A DNA stretch of 64,000 nucleotides, taken from assembly GCF_949987535.1 (NCBI RefSeq), contig NC_080075.1, positions 45,133,536 through 45,197,535 on the forward strand, read 5' to 3'. Below, one piece after another: positions 1-11,100 of this stretch. The position numbers and the translations under genes are program-made. This stretch comes from Balaenoptera acutorostrata (lineage: Eukaryota; Chordata; Mammalia; Artiodactyla; Balaenopteridae). Every line of letters begins with the position of its first letter. The stretch's first letter is position 1. The notes beneath the pieces were generated by a model. That model saw only the letters and a program-made list of their open reading frames with translations, did not search any database and was not told where the DNA came from.

Positions 1-162
1 TCTAATTCAAATACAGCACAACAGAGTTTTTAAATTTAATTTCTTCTATATTACATCTGTATTTCCTTTTTGCTACACCATGAAGCCTGCTTCTCAAGGA
101 TGTAGGGGATGACAGAATATCCCATACTGGGCACACAGCTATATCACACTAGCAGTACTCAG

Positions 163-330
163 CTCCAGCCAAAAGACATAGACCGCCGGAATGGATACAA
201 AAACAAGACCTGTATATATGCTGTCTACAAGAGACCCACTTCAGACCTAGGGACACATACAGACTGAAAGTGAGGGGATGGAAAAAGATATTCCATGCAA
301 ATGGAAATCAAAAGAAAGCTGGAGTAGCAG
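163..330 (+). mobile_element. Orphan internal L1 ORF2 endonuclease fragment
   Basis: In the plus frame this reads as the early endonuclease part of L1 ORF2, with recognisable QTQDL..., LQETHFRP and GWKKIFHANGNQKK-like peptides. It is nearly the reverse complement of about 33360-33520 in the younger L1 of this window. It has neither an L1 5' end nor a 3' end and no A-rich tail. A short word, cagtact, sits on both sides (about 153-159 and 334-340). Confidence 0.85.
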
Positions 331-464
331 TAACAGTACTACTAATATGTAATTGAGATTATTTTTTAAAATTCTTGCATATGCTCTTACCACCACCCCA
401 TCTTTTATAGTTGTACTATTTGTAAAATTTCAGAGCCTATAGCCATTACCGACCATCTTCTCCT

Positions 465-480
465 TGTAACCTCCATTTTT
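465..480. repeat. Target-site duplication, 3' side of MIS18A retrocopy
   Basis: The 16-base word tgtaacctccattttt is identical to 4415-4430. The final T run merges with the poly(T) of the inserted tail, so the inner edge is uncertain by a few bases. Confidence 0.92.
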
Positions 481-504
481 TTTTTTTTTTGTTTATAAAA
501 TATT

Positions 505-510
505 TTTATT
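505..510 (-). promoter_or_regulatory. Polyadenylation signal AATAAA of the retrocopied mRNA
   Basis: TTTATT on the plus strand is AATAAA on the minus strand. It lies about 15 bases from the poly(A)/poly(T) run at 476-490, the normal spacing between signal and cleavage site. Confidence 0.85.
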
Positions 511-698
511 AAAAACAATATGACAAGAACAATTCCAAATTTTCATATAAAACAACAAGGATTATACTCCAAAAAGTGAATAATTATTCTAGTTGTAAGA
601 TTGTGTGTGGGTTTTATTTTGTTTTTTGTACTACTGTTCTACTTTTCAAATTTTCTACAATGTTCATGTATTTGTAATTACAGAAAGAACTAAATCTA

Positions 699-702
<4 letters not shown>

Positions 703-730
<28 letters not shown>
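703..730. repeat. (TA)n microsatellite
   Basis: An uninterrupted TA run of about 28 bases inside the 3' UTR part of the MIS18A retrocopy. Confidence 0.95.
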
Positions 731-874
731 TTTTTAATATGGTGTTTCAGATTTTTTTCTTTTACATCCATACAATCTTATGGGTAGACTGGCTAGAAGA
801 CTAAACCAGATCAACCCTATTTAAACAAGGCTAAATCTTTGTCACTTGTTTTTTGATGCTTTACAGCTTTCAAA

Positions 875-1040
875 GTACCATCATAAGCATTGTCTAATTT
901 ATCTGATGCGAGGGAAGCAGGTTATTATACCTCATTTTACAGAAGAGGAAACAGGCTCAAAATGACTAAATGATTTGCCCAAGGTCACATGGCTAATAAA
1001 GCAATTAAAGGGGGGACTCTAGCCCAGGATTTCTGCTACC
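875..1040 (-). mobile_element. MIR SINE
   Basis: Contains the diagnostic MIR core in reverse: cctcattttacagaagagga, then ttgcccaaggtcacatggct. It lies inside the MIS18A retrocopy and is in the same sense as the retrocopied mRNA, so it was probably part of the parent 3' UTR. Confidence 0.8.
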
Positions 1041-3680
1041 CCTGAGATTTCCCTCAAAATCTCAGCACGTTGCTCATCAGGGGCCCTTCTCTCAAGAAGT
1101 TCCTACTGAACACCCAGACCCATCTATGCAAGGAGGCACTCTCCTGGTTTTGCCCATTTTAAATGCCGGAAGCCTGCCGAGAATCACCAGGGAGGATGCA
1201 CTCCGTCCAGGCATCAATCCTACACAAGCAAACCCCAGAGCAAGCGCTTCAGCTTGGAAGTTTATGAACATAACAGGATAGCTTGCTGAGAACAGCAGAA
1301 CCCACACTCTGGGATGAAAACCACGTACGATGTTCTACACACATGCATTTACAACAATCCGTAAATGTCACGTAACAGATCCTGACACGAGCCTCCATAG
1401 CTTCTCCCTGAAAGACTGGGTAGCACCCTTCACAGAGGTGGCTGAAGAAACAAGTTCTGGGTAGATCCCATCTGAAGCCTCTTTGCTGAGCCCTGTGCAG
1501 TTTGCACTGGAATGTCCACTTCTTGCTTCAGGACCCTTACTCCTGCTCATGGGCAGTGCTTTGCCAGGGCTTCGTAACCAGAAACAACAGCGCACAGCAT
1601 TATTCAGTTATAAGGAATAGAAACAAGAACTCATTCCTCAAGTTGTAGGTTTTAGTAATGTGGCTATATAAGGCAAGTTTAAAAAAAAAAAATAGCATTC
1701 TGATGAGACATCATGCAAAGCCAGGAAAGCCAGGCCACCAGCTTTCAGGGAACAGGTGGCCTCAGGAGAGGCTGGCCCGGAGTGTGAGAAAGGCCCCTCT
1801 CCTCCTAAGTGCCACAGAGCAGCACACAGGGAGGATGGAGCAGTCCCACGTGGACCCCTCGAGTACGCAGTGTGGGAGCCGCCTCAGAGCTCTCTCTCCC
1901 ATGGCGACGGCAAGGCCATGCCTTCAGTGACATCACACGCAGAAGCCAAAGATACGGACTGTGCCTTACAAGGAGATACGTATTTTATAAATATATATAT
2001 TTCCTGGGATTTGCTTTTAGATGCTTCAGCAAAGACCATGTGATACAAATGTGTGCGAGCTCTCCACCTACACCCCAGGGACGGTTAGTTAACTTCATCT
2101 GAAGGACCCTAACTGGAGATAAAATTCCAGGGGTGGCGAATTTGCAGGGAAACACTAATCAAAGGCCCACACTTGGAGAAGCCACAAAGGCACTTGGGCT
2201 GTTTATTTCCCAAACCACAACAGAGGCTTGGTTAGCACTGTGGATGTTAGAAATTACTCTTCATTGGTGAAATGAGTAGTTTTCAAGATGTATGGATCTA
2301 GCTAGAAATTCTGCCCCAGAATGAACAGGATAAAAGGAATTAGGGAGCCAAACTGCCTACCTCTTTGGAATGGCCCTGAAAGTGACTGCTGGAGAATTCT
2401 GTTACCCGTGCAACCAGAAAGTTAGCTGAATCTCGCTGTTAAAATACTCTCTCATCTGTTCTAAATGAACTTTCATGCAAGTGCCACCGAAACACCTAAA
2501 AGGACAGACCCTTGGGACTTCCTCAAGCTTACTGAGGCAGGATGACTGTTTTGTTGCCAGCAGGTGTTGAGAAGAGACCTGGACGGCTCCCTAATTTCAA
2601 ATTATTAGAGGCTGCTGACAGATATATCAAAAAAGAACTCAATAATTGTGAATGATCAATGATCCAGTCAGTTTGACTTGGGAACTTTTATATGACAACT
2701 TTAAGTCTCCTCAGACATAATTAGGGAAGTTCTCAAACATGCTGAGTACCAACATTACGTGGCCTCGTGTCCACTCAAAAACAGAGACGGCCTGGGGAAA
2801 CCTGGGGTTACCTTTACAGTCCTGAGCTGGACACTCACACTGCCATGCCCAGTAAATGTATAGAATTCATGACACCAGGATTTCTGAGCTCAGGTAAATA
2901 ACTGTTTTGGAAAAATCAACTGTAAAGCACTTTGTTTTAATCTTTATTTTCTCCCTCATTATAAAAATAACATGTGCTTACTCTAAGTCTTACATTATAG
3001 AAAATTGGAAAACTGAAAACTCCCCCAGAATCCCACCCTCAGAAATGATTACTACTCTTTTTGGTAAATATTCTGCCAGGTTTTTTTGGCATATAGTAGT
3101 AAATAAACAGGATCAAGTGGAATTCTACCGCCACTAGAATACATGCTATTCTGCTCTTGTGCAAGGTTTTGAATAGTTCTGACAAATAACTCAACTGACC
3201 GGTTTCTCCACAGAGCTGGACGCATTAGTTTTCAGAGGAGATTCAACCACACAGTGGGTGGGAAAACTTCTAAGATTTTCTTACCACTCAATATTAAATA
3301 TTGTTCAAAGTATTAAAGGTGAAATAAAGTTTAAAAAAAATAAGAAATAAAGAATAACGAATTTGGTACTGAGGAGAAAACCGTTCAGAAAATTATGGCA
3401 GTTTATCAAAATAAAAACTACTAAATTTCACTTCCAGGAAGTATCATGACTTTAAAATTGGAATTTAGGAAACAATCATCTTTTTACCATCAAATACAGC
3501 TGGACAAGTAATTCTCCAATTCTTCTCGTTTGATCATTTGATCAGTACAAGAGAAGGTAAAGTACATGACCATTTTGAATTCTTTCAGTTCTAAGTGAAG
3601 TAAATTATAACAAGAATTGCTACATGTGAAACAACTGTCCATCAGCAAAGGACTCCAGAACGGGAGACTTGGAACAGATT

Positions 3681-4391
3681 TCAGCTTTTGCAGCTGGTAA
3701 AGGGCAATTTTGATTCGACCTCCCAAAGCTTTGTTTGCAATGCTTTCAAAACATCTTCCATCTGCTTTAGAGATTTTTCTATTTCAACTCGGCTTTCAAG
3801 ATTAAAAAGCTCTTTATCTTCTGACACAATTTGCTTTTCAGAGGACCCTAAAACATAACTTTCAATGGCTTCAACACTGAGGCAGAACAAGTCCCTCTTG
3901 TAGTCTAGATTCTTGGGTGTGCATCTGTATATGTAGCCGAGGTTGCGTGAACATCCTGCGCAGTACAAAGTCTCCAGGATGCAACCATTTTCATTTTTAC
4001 GTTTGGATAGTATCTGTTCCTTATCCACAGAAACTTTACAGGAAACACAGCGCAGCAGGATGCAGTTGGTGTCTTCCTGGCTCGTCACCCAGCTCAGCGA
4101 GTCGCCCAGCGGCCGCCGGCAACCAGAGCACAGAAACACCAGCGGCCTGTCCTCCTCCTCCGCCGGCTCCGCAGCCTCCTCGCGCCGCGTCCTTTCCGTG
4201 CAGGCCACCGACGCGTCCCCGCTCACGCAGCTCCACATGCTCGCCCACTTCTGCAGCAGCTGGTGGCGGCTCGAGTCTTCCGAGAGCCGCTTGCCTAAGA
4301 GCGAGGAGTTGCTCCACTTGCCCTTGTCGCCACACTCACAGCTAGTAGAGGAGCATCTTTTGCAACAAGCCTGAGACCAAGGACCCGCCAT
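3681..4391 (-). CDS. MIS18A: Mis18-alpha, intronless retrocopy with intact frame
   Basis: The product is a 236-residue protein recognisable as Mis18-alpha (human protein 233 aa). In the Mis18 complex with MIS18B and M18BP1, this protein recruits HJURP and new CENP-A to centromeres after mitosis. The N-terminal part carries [16 protein letters not shown] and [11 protein letters not shown]. The Mis18/Yippee-like domain follows at about residues 84-185, with both zinc-binding pairs kept: Cys88-x2-Cys91 and Cys144-x2-Cys147. The C-terminal helix (about 195-225; [20 protein letters not shown]) should be the oligomerising coiled coil. The start ATG is at 4389-4391, 23 bases after the insertion edge, and the frame ends in TGA. 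The parent gene has introns and this copy has none. No disabling change is visible. Expression is unknown, so it could be a young retrogene or a pseudogene that has not yet decayed. Confidence 0.9.
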   Translation of the reverse strand: MAGPWSQACCKRCSSTSCECGDKGKWSNSSLLGKRLSEDSSRHQLLQKWASMWSCVSGDASVACTERTRREEAAEPAEEEDRPLVFLCSGCRRPLGDSLSWVTSQEDTNCILLRCVSCKVSVDKEQILSKRKNENGCILETLYCAGCSRNLGYIYRCTPKNLDYKRDLFCLSVEAIESYVLGSSEKQIVSEDKELFNLESRVEIEKSLKQMEDVLKALQTKLWEVESKLPFTSCKS

Positions 4392-4414
4392 CAGCTACAA
4401 ATTGCCTGCGCCGC
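4060..4414. promoter_or_regulatory. CpG-rich first-exon segment of the retrocopy
   Basis: This part is strikingly GC- and CpG-rich (cgagtcgcccagcggccgcc, cctcgcgccgcgtcc) compared with the AT-rich surroundings. It corresponds to the 5' coding part of MIS18A, and I infer it derives from the parent CpG island. Whether it has any promoter activity here is not shown. Confidence 0.5.
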
Positions 4415-4430
4415 TGTAACCTCCATTTTT
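4415..4430. repeat. Target-site duplication, 5' side of MIS18A retrocopy
   Basis: tgtaacctccattttt is an exact match to 465-480. The next bases are aactcc, giving the TTTTT/AA nick site on the plus strand. Confidence 0.92.
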
Positions 4431-5950
4431 AACTCCACCTTTAATGCTTACTACCAGTCCTGTGTCAAAGTTTCTCTGGTTATTTTAATTGTCTGAAGAT
4501 TTTTCTCTATTTTTCAGAAAGGACTTATGGAAATAATATTCTCTGTCTTCCTGCATGTAATAACCAACCATTTGTCTCTGCTCTTTATGTTTGAAAGTCA
4601 GTTTTGCTGGGTAAAAAATATTTGGCTCACATTTCTTTCCTTGAGTATCGTAAGTGTTACTGTCAGCAAGTCTAGTCATCTAACTTTATTTCTGTTATAA
4701 GAACACTTTCTCTTCCTGCCTAGATGCATAAAATATTCTTCTGTTTTTTTACAATTTAAAATCCACCTTATAAGCTCTTTCAATATCTAAGTTTCAAGTG
4801 GCATTTTAAAACTTTATGTTTCAGGAAAGTCTTAAGTTTCTAAGAAATTTCTCTTTCTCTTTTTTCTTAATTTTTTAATTTAAAAAAATTCTTCCTTTTA
4901 TCCTCCATTTCTCTTAAAGCACTAACTTCCATGTTTATTTGGTAATGTGTTGTTTCTAATTTAGCCTTCATTTCTGATTTTTTCTTTTATTTCTAATTAT
5001 TTCCTGAGTTTAGTCACCTAATTCCTGAGTTTTTCTAATCATGATTTGTGGTGTTCTTTCATATCATTTATCATTTTCTTAATGCCTCTTAGCTTGTTTT
5101 GAAAAAGAAGAGTGTGGCTTGATCTGTTTTGTGGACATGTCTTTCTGGAATGCTCAAAATGTTTTTAGGAATATTATTTTGATATTTTTAAAATCTTATA
5201 ATAATTTCAGATAGAATTTGACCTTTTTTCCTTCTAATAACTTTGAATAGAATTTGACCTTTTTCTTTTTCTATGCTCAATTTTATTAATTTTACTGGAT
5301 TTTTAGAAGAAGGTGTGGTTCAAGATAGCTTCTAAAAACATGTTTCCTCTTTTGTTACTTCATTTAGTGTTCACAATATGAGTATTCATTCACTGAGATT
5401 TCTTGGCTTTCTTCTACCTTCCTACTCCCACCCCCGACTTTTATCTGAAGTTTCTCTCTTCTGCTTTTATTGCCTGTTTTCCTGCTCAGTTTTGATTCTG
5501 CTTCCAGGAGTTTCTCCTCAGAGTGGGTGTCAGTTTACAGGGATTAGTCTGCTCTGTCTTCTTCATACCTTGATAGCAGTTCCTTAAACTTGCCTGCCTT
5601 TGGATTGGGTAAACCCCTTCCAGTTCAGCTGCTGTTCTCAAGTTGGTCCATCAAACATCCAGTGATTACCTGGCGGCTACTTTGGGGTTCTGTTGTTTTC
5701 TGGTCCACTAAATATCTGTTGCTTCCTCCTGCCTTCTCCTTCACTGACAATGACTGAAGGAAAATCTGGCGGTGGCTAGTGGTTTGTCCCCGTCTGCTTG
5801 TTTTTGAGGATGGTAGGACAAGTTCTCACCTAGTTTGTTATAAATGTTGTCCATGGGTTTTTGGCTTTACTATCTAATTCCTCTGCTCACTTTGATAATG
5901 GGGATTTGAAGAAATTCAAAAGCTTTACCACTACTGCCACGTTCATGATT
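4431..5950 (-). mobile_element. Degraded L1-like sequence (possible ORF1 region)
   Basis: T-rich sequence with phrases resembling the reverse complement of L1 ORF1 and its coiled coil (gaaagtcagttttgctgggt; many ttctaattt/tttctgattt blocks). It is strongly decayed. Limits and family are uncertain, and parts may be unique sequence. The flank at 346-464 would belong to the same pre-insertion sequence. Confidence 0.35.
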
Positions 5951-6064
5951 TTCTTTCTAAACATAAGATTTACTAGAATTTTTTCTAATACACAGATATA
6001 AAACACACACAAACACACACACAGAATGGTGTGTCACAATCTATACATTCCAGTTGTTATTTTT

Positions 6065-6435
6065 AAAATAATATAAATGCGGGACTTCTCTGGTGGCACA
6101 GTGGTTAAGAATCCACCTGCCAATGCAGGGGACACAGGTTTGATCCCTGGTCCAGGAAAATCCCACATGCTGCAGATCAACTAAGCCCTTGTGCCACAAC
6201 TACTGAGCCTGAGCTCTAGAGCCCACGAGCCACAACTACTGAGCCCGCGTGCCAACTAGTGAAACCCGTGTGCCTAGAGCCCGTGCTCCACAACAGGAGA
6301 AGCCACCGCAATGAGAAGCCCGTGCACCACAATGAAGAGTAGCCCCCACTCGCCGCAACTAGAGAAGGCCCATGTGCAGCAACGAAAACCCAACACAGCC
6401 AATAAATAAATAAATAAAATAAAATAATATAAATG
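6065..6435 (+). mobile_element. CHR-type SINE, long form, with target-site duplications
   Basis: The tRNA-derived head starts at 6080 (gggacttctctggtggcaca) with a B-box-like ggtttgatccctgg. The body contains repeated ccacaactactgagcc units and ends in an (AATA)n tail. The 15-bp direct repeats aaaataatataaatg at 6065-6079 and 6421-6435 are identical. Confidence 0.95.
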
Positions 6436-7650
6436 TAATAAAAATATAGAGCACAGAATATATTTTTACTTTTAATCTCAATAAAATTTCAAAATTTGAC
6501 TAGGTACTGCTCTTCTAAAGCTCTCACAGTAAATTCATAGCTGGGGAAATGTTTTTGTTCAAGTTGAAAAACATAAACAGAAAGGTACCATAGGGGCCTT
6601 TAATTGAATTTTCCACTTTTTTGCATTAGATATATACAGATAGTACGTCTTTGGTGTCACTCTTTGAATAACACCATCTATTTATAAAAATAGATGAACA
6701 ATGGGTTGGGTGAGTACCTTAAACATTTGTAATTGAGAGGATAGATAATAAACATTGCCTTATATGTCTTTGCCTTTGAATTTTGAGCCTAGTATATTTG
6801 TAAAGTAGAAGCAGCTCCCATTTGACATTCTGTAGTTTTTCAGAAAAGCCATCATCAGCTCCTATTAGTACAGTAGGCCTGTAATGAATACATATCTGAT
6901 ACAATTGCCTTATTTTCAAAAAGTATAGCAGTTGTAAATGGGTTCTGGTGATCCTATCTAGTGAGTATTGTCTTGTAGTTGTACCTGTAATAAAGAAAAA
7001 GGAATTAGATTTTTGATACCCCTTTTTATCCTAAAGTATCCCCAAGTGTATAACATAATATTGTAAATCAAAAAGTTTCCCTTACAGTGCTCACATAATG
7101 TTACCCAGTTTTATGTGAGTCTAAGTAAGAGATTTCTTTTTTAAAGATGTGTTCCACTTACTACTGTATTACCTATGTGTTGTCACATTGTTACCAATTA
7201 AGCCAGCATAAAAATATGCTAACATACTTACACTAAATTGTTCCTCTTTGATAACAACAGTTGATAATCAGAATAGCTTCTGCCACATTCAAAGGAAAAG
7301 TGAGATCTCTACTTGGAGAAGTTTGAGCCATCAGTGAGATAGGAATAACCACGTTTTCCTCAATATTTTATTTAAGTTGAAATGGGCAAAAAGTGGGGAA
7401 CCAAAACATTAAAACTACCTATTGACACTGCCTGAAGAGGCCCGTAGTCTTATCAATGAAATCATGATCTTTTCCTGCATCCTTTTCCAACAAGGCAATT
7501 TTGATACCCAGCCAACTTCAGAGGGCAGTTTGAAAGTTGACTACTTTCCTTCTTTCAAGGGCTGATTTCTGAGGTCCAAATGTGTCTCAAGGCTTCATTC
7601 ATTGTAGATGGAACTCATATGTTGGGAACTGTTACAGAGGAAAACCCATC
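6436..7650. other. Unique AT-rich sequence, no feature seen
   Basis: No frame with recognisable protein similarity, no SINE/LINE motif and no strong composition change was found here. Confidence 0.5.
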
Positions 7651-7654
7651 AGCT

Positions 7655-8150
7655 CTGGAGTCACAAAGCCCTTAGTTCCGTCCTGGCTCAAAATCCTCCT
7701 TATCTGAACTGGAACAAGTTACCTTCCTTCCTGGTTCTATTTCTTCACGTATAAAGTAGGTCTAGGGACTTCCCTGGTGGCGCAGAGGTTAAGAATCCGC
7801 CTGCCAATGCAGGGGACATGGGTTCAATCCCTGGTCTGGGAAGATCCCACATGCCGCGGAGCAACTAAGCCCGTGAGCGGCAACTACTGAGCCCACGTGC
7901 CACAACTACTGACGCCCATGCGCCTAGAGCCCATGCCCCGCAACAAGAGAAGCCACCGCAATGAGAAGCCTGTGCACCGCAACAAAGAGTAGCCTCCGCT
8001 CGCCGCAACTAGAGAAAGCCCGTGCTCAGCAACGAAGACCCAACACAGCCAAAAATAAATAAATAAATATGTCTAAGGATTTCTTATTTAGAGTGTATTA
8101 TCTAGATTTAGGGTTTGGCACATTACATATTGTAGACATTTAAAAATATA
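7655..8150 (+). mobile_element. MIR SINE split by a later CHR SINE
   Basis: The left part (7655-7760) reads like MIR: ctggagtcacaaagccc, then a degenerate gctctgccact/tgggcaagtt stretch and ttcttcacgtataaa. The right part (8070-8150) continues with a tttggcacattacat-like MIR 3' piece. The CHR SINE at 7765-8069 lies between them. Confidence 0.55.
7765..8069 (+). mobile_element. CHR-type SINE, long form
   Basis: Starts gggacttccctggtggcgca and keeps ggttcaatccctggtctggg, ccgcggagcaactaagcccg and an (AAAT)n tail. Flanks agtaggtctagg (left) and aaatatgtctaagg (right) look like a diverged target-site duplication. Confidence 0.95.
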
Positions 8151-11100
8151 CCCATTTCCTTGTCATATACAAAAGAATACATCTTCCAAAGTCATGTAGG
8201 AAATATATGTGATTTGAAAACCTCCCTAGATGACTTTATATGCTCCCAGTGCTCCTGAAGAACATTCCAGGGAGAGTAAGGCCTCTAGGTACTCATGACC
8301 AAGCAGCTAAACAAATCAGTCTCTTAGATACCAGTCACCAAAAGATGAAATTGAAATGAACTGTTATTAATCATTGGTACTTTATTTGTTTAAATTAATT
8401 AAAAACTTATTTACTGCTTATAGCCATTATATTTATAAAACATCTGATTATGATTCATTTAAATGTCACCCAAAGCTTATAAAAGGAAGCTGCATGAGTC
8501 TTTTTTGAAGACTAATATAAAAGTAAAGTACTTATTTCTTATGTAAAGAACGGATTTATTGTTTTCACTTTAAGGAAACCCTTAACATTAGAAAATGTAA
8601 ACTTACAGAAAGTGGGATTTCTAAAAGCAAAGAGTCCCTGGATGGGACAGACTGCGTATTGACATTATGCTAATTAGAGACTTGAATCACTGACACCTGC
8701 GTTGCTTAGAGGGACACAATGCAGCATCAAGGTCTCTGTCCTTTTGTTGATTTAAAATGTTATCCTTGAAATATCAATGTTATAAATATTAATAAAAATA
8801 CTAAGAGCTTGGCAAGTGGATTCCAGGAAGACTAATGACTTCCAGTTAAATATCAAGTCATTATTCTAACGGACCTTTTACTAGGCAACAAAGATGGAAC
8901 AAAGCTATAAGCCCTTCATAAAGGTCTTAACAACCATTCAATTGAGACAAAAATTCCATCAACTAGTTGTTTGACCTAAATAGATTGATTGTTTCTGGGT
9001 GAATTAATCAGCCTTTGGTTATCATCTCTCAATACCAAAAACAGGTCTGGCTGATTTTTTGACTCCTTAATTGGTTGTCTGTCCAGTTGGGGCACAGGTA
9101 CACGCACATAAACGTGGACAGTTATTTGCGTGAGCCAATAACTTAAGTCAGTTCATCCCCAGGTAGTCTGAGGTATGTCAGTGTAAAGGCATCTTAAAAA
9201 CATAGCATTGAACAATGAAAAGTAAGATGCATAAAGGATATGTAGGGTAAAATATCATTTTACTGTCCATTTATCAAACTACACTATATGTTGGTAATGG
9301 ATGCAAATTTATGTCAGTTAAAGTATGGAAGGTGAGTAGAAAGGATGCATATTAAGTGTGCAAGACTTGTGCCTAAGAAATGGATGGAGGAATGGGATGT
9401 GTAACAAGAGGGCAAAAAACAAGGGGCCATGTTGTGATCAATAATGACAGTACGCCGTAAGAGGTATAGCATGATTGATCAGAGTAATCCTATGTTAGAA
9501 TATAAAAGCGGGGATATTTGCAATTTATCTTTGTATTAAGAATATGGGCATTTTTCAACCTGACTTGAACTTATTTAGCATTTAGAATGACATATGGTGT
9601 CATTCTGTTTCCTGTGTGTCACGTTGAATGTGGAAATGGTAGGCCTCCTGAAGAAAGCATCACCCTTCCAGTTGTTCCTCAAAAATCCTTTTAATGTGAA
9701 CTGGTTGCCAGGCCAAATTATACTACACACTCTGACTAACCTGAGTGTCTATGCCAGTGAGGAATGTTTTGTTACTTCATTAAATTGTGTGCTATAAATA
9801 CCTTCTACCACTAATGGGTTTAGGGTAAAAGTCCATAGTTAGGACATTATCAATTTAACTTCATCATTAAAACAGTAGTTAGTGGAACAGATTTTACCTG
9901 GAAAACACAAAATAACACAAAGAACATTGTACCCCTAATATTTTAGGAATATATAAGATAATTAAATACATATAGCACTCTCAGTGAGAAAGACAGTAAA
10001 GAGTTATTGTCAGAACTCCCAAGGATGAATGCAAATCCATTTAATATTAATCATATTCTAATTTGCTTAGGAGATCTCAACAGTGCAACTTGATTGTCAG
10101 CCTGACTTTGTCCATACTTACATTCTGAGCCATACAGTGTTTAAATGATTGCATTAAACTCTTTTTGTGTATGTTGTATATTTTACTCTATAGCTGTCTG
10201 TATGGAGTAGTAACTTTCAAGGGCCATTTTTCCCCCTTTAAGCCCGGTGTTTTGAATACAGTGCAAAAAATGTAATAAGACTATAGCCTATTCATGCAGA
10301 TGCATTCATTTCACAGAGGTCTTCCTTTGAGATCAATCAAACCAAGAAAGAGAAAATTCTCTGTAGTCAACAGAACATACAGTGCATGTCTCTGTTTCTT
10401 GTCAAGTACCTCAGATCTGCATTTAAGGATGGCCTAAAACCCCCTTAACAGACTTTACGAAGAAAAAAAAAACAGCATGAGTAAAAAATTGTAAATAATT
10501 GCCCATTTCTATAGCAAAGTTCAAACTTCTCTCTTGAAATGGTGAACCAACTCAAATAACAACATTAGGGAATGTCCTTGTTTAGGGATAATTAATGGCC
10601 TTGTACTTTTCTCACTGTTTATTATGTACAGTCAAATAGGAAAGGAAAATGTTAAAAGCTCAAAGGCTAAAGCTGAAATGTATACAGCAGATTTATATGT
10701 GTTCAGTTTTTGTTTTGAGAAGTCGCTCATTTTAATTTCATGTGTCATTTCTATTATGCAGAACAAAGAAAAATACATTTGTTACTCATGCAGAAGCTGC
10801 AAGCATCTTTTAAGGAAAAGCTTTAAGTTGTGTCAAATCTATTGAGGTATCTTCTACTTAATACACTCAAATGACTGAGTTAGTTTTACATTTCAAACTT
10901 TAAGGTGGGTAGGTAATTAAGGAATGTTTGTCACTAATGACCCAATAACAACAAAACCCCACAATACATAGTTGTGCTCAAATATTCTAAAATATTTAGA
11001 ATATTTTAATATAAACAGAATGCTAGAAAATATTGTACAATTTAGGGAAAAAGACTAACATTGTTACTTCAGTGGTTGATGATAGCAATTGACTAGTGAA

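Larger units (their letters stand above)
481..4414 (-). mobile_element. MIS18A: Processed MIS18A mRNA insertion (retrocopy), about 3.9 kb
   Basis: The segment is bounded by identical 16-bp direct repeats and starts at its low-coordinate end with poly(T), the tail read on the plus strand. An AATAAA signal on the minus strand lies about 15 bases before the tail. The minus-strand 5' end lies 23 bases before the MIS18A start codon. The empty site, read on the minus strand, is TT|AAAA-like (gagtt|aaaaatgg), the preferred L1 endonuclease cut. Together these show L1-driven reverse transcription of a spliced, polyadenylated mRNA. The 3' UTR would be about 3.2 kb and contains older repeats (MIR at 875-1040, a TA run at 703-730). 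I infer these were carried over from the parent UTR, although later insertions cannot be excluded by eye. Confidence 0.9.

Noticed and set aside
2907..3137. 76-codon plus-strand frame
   Set aside because: It is antisense to the retrocopied 3' UTR and looks like an old repeat tract.
4036..4335. 99-codon minus-strand and 142/143-codon plus-strand frames over the MIS18A copy
   Set aside because: They are shadows of the GC-rich MIS18A frame, with no family of their own.
6080..6420. SINE heads as real tRNA genes
   Set aside because: They keep box-like words but no complete cloverleaf, and they end in SINE tails with target-site duplications.
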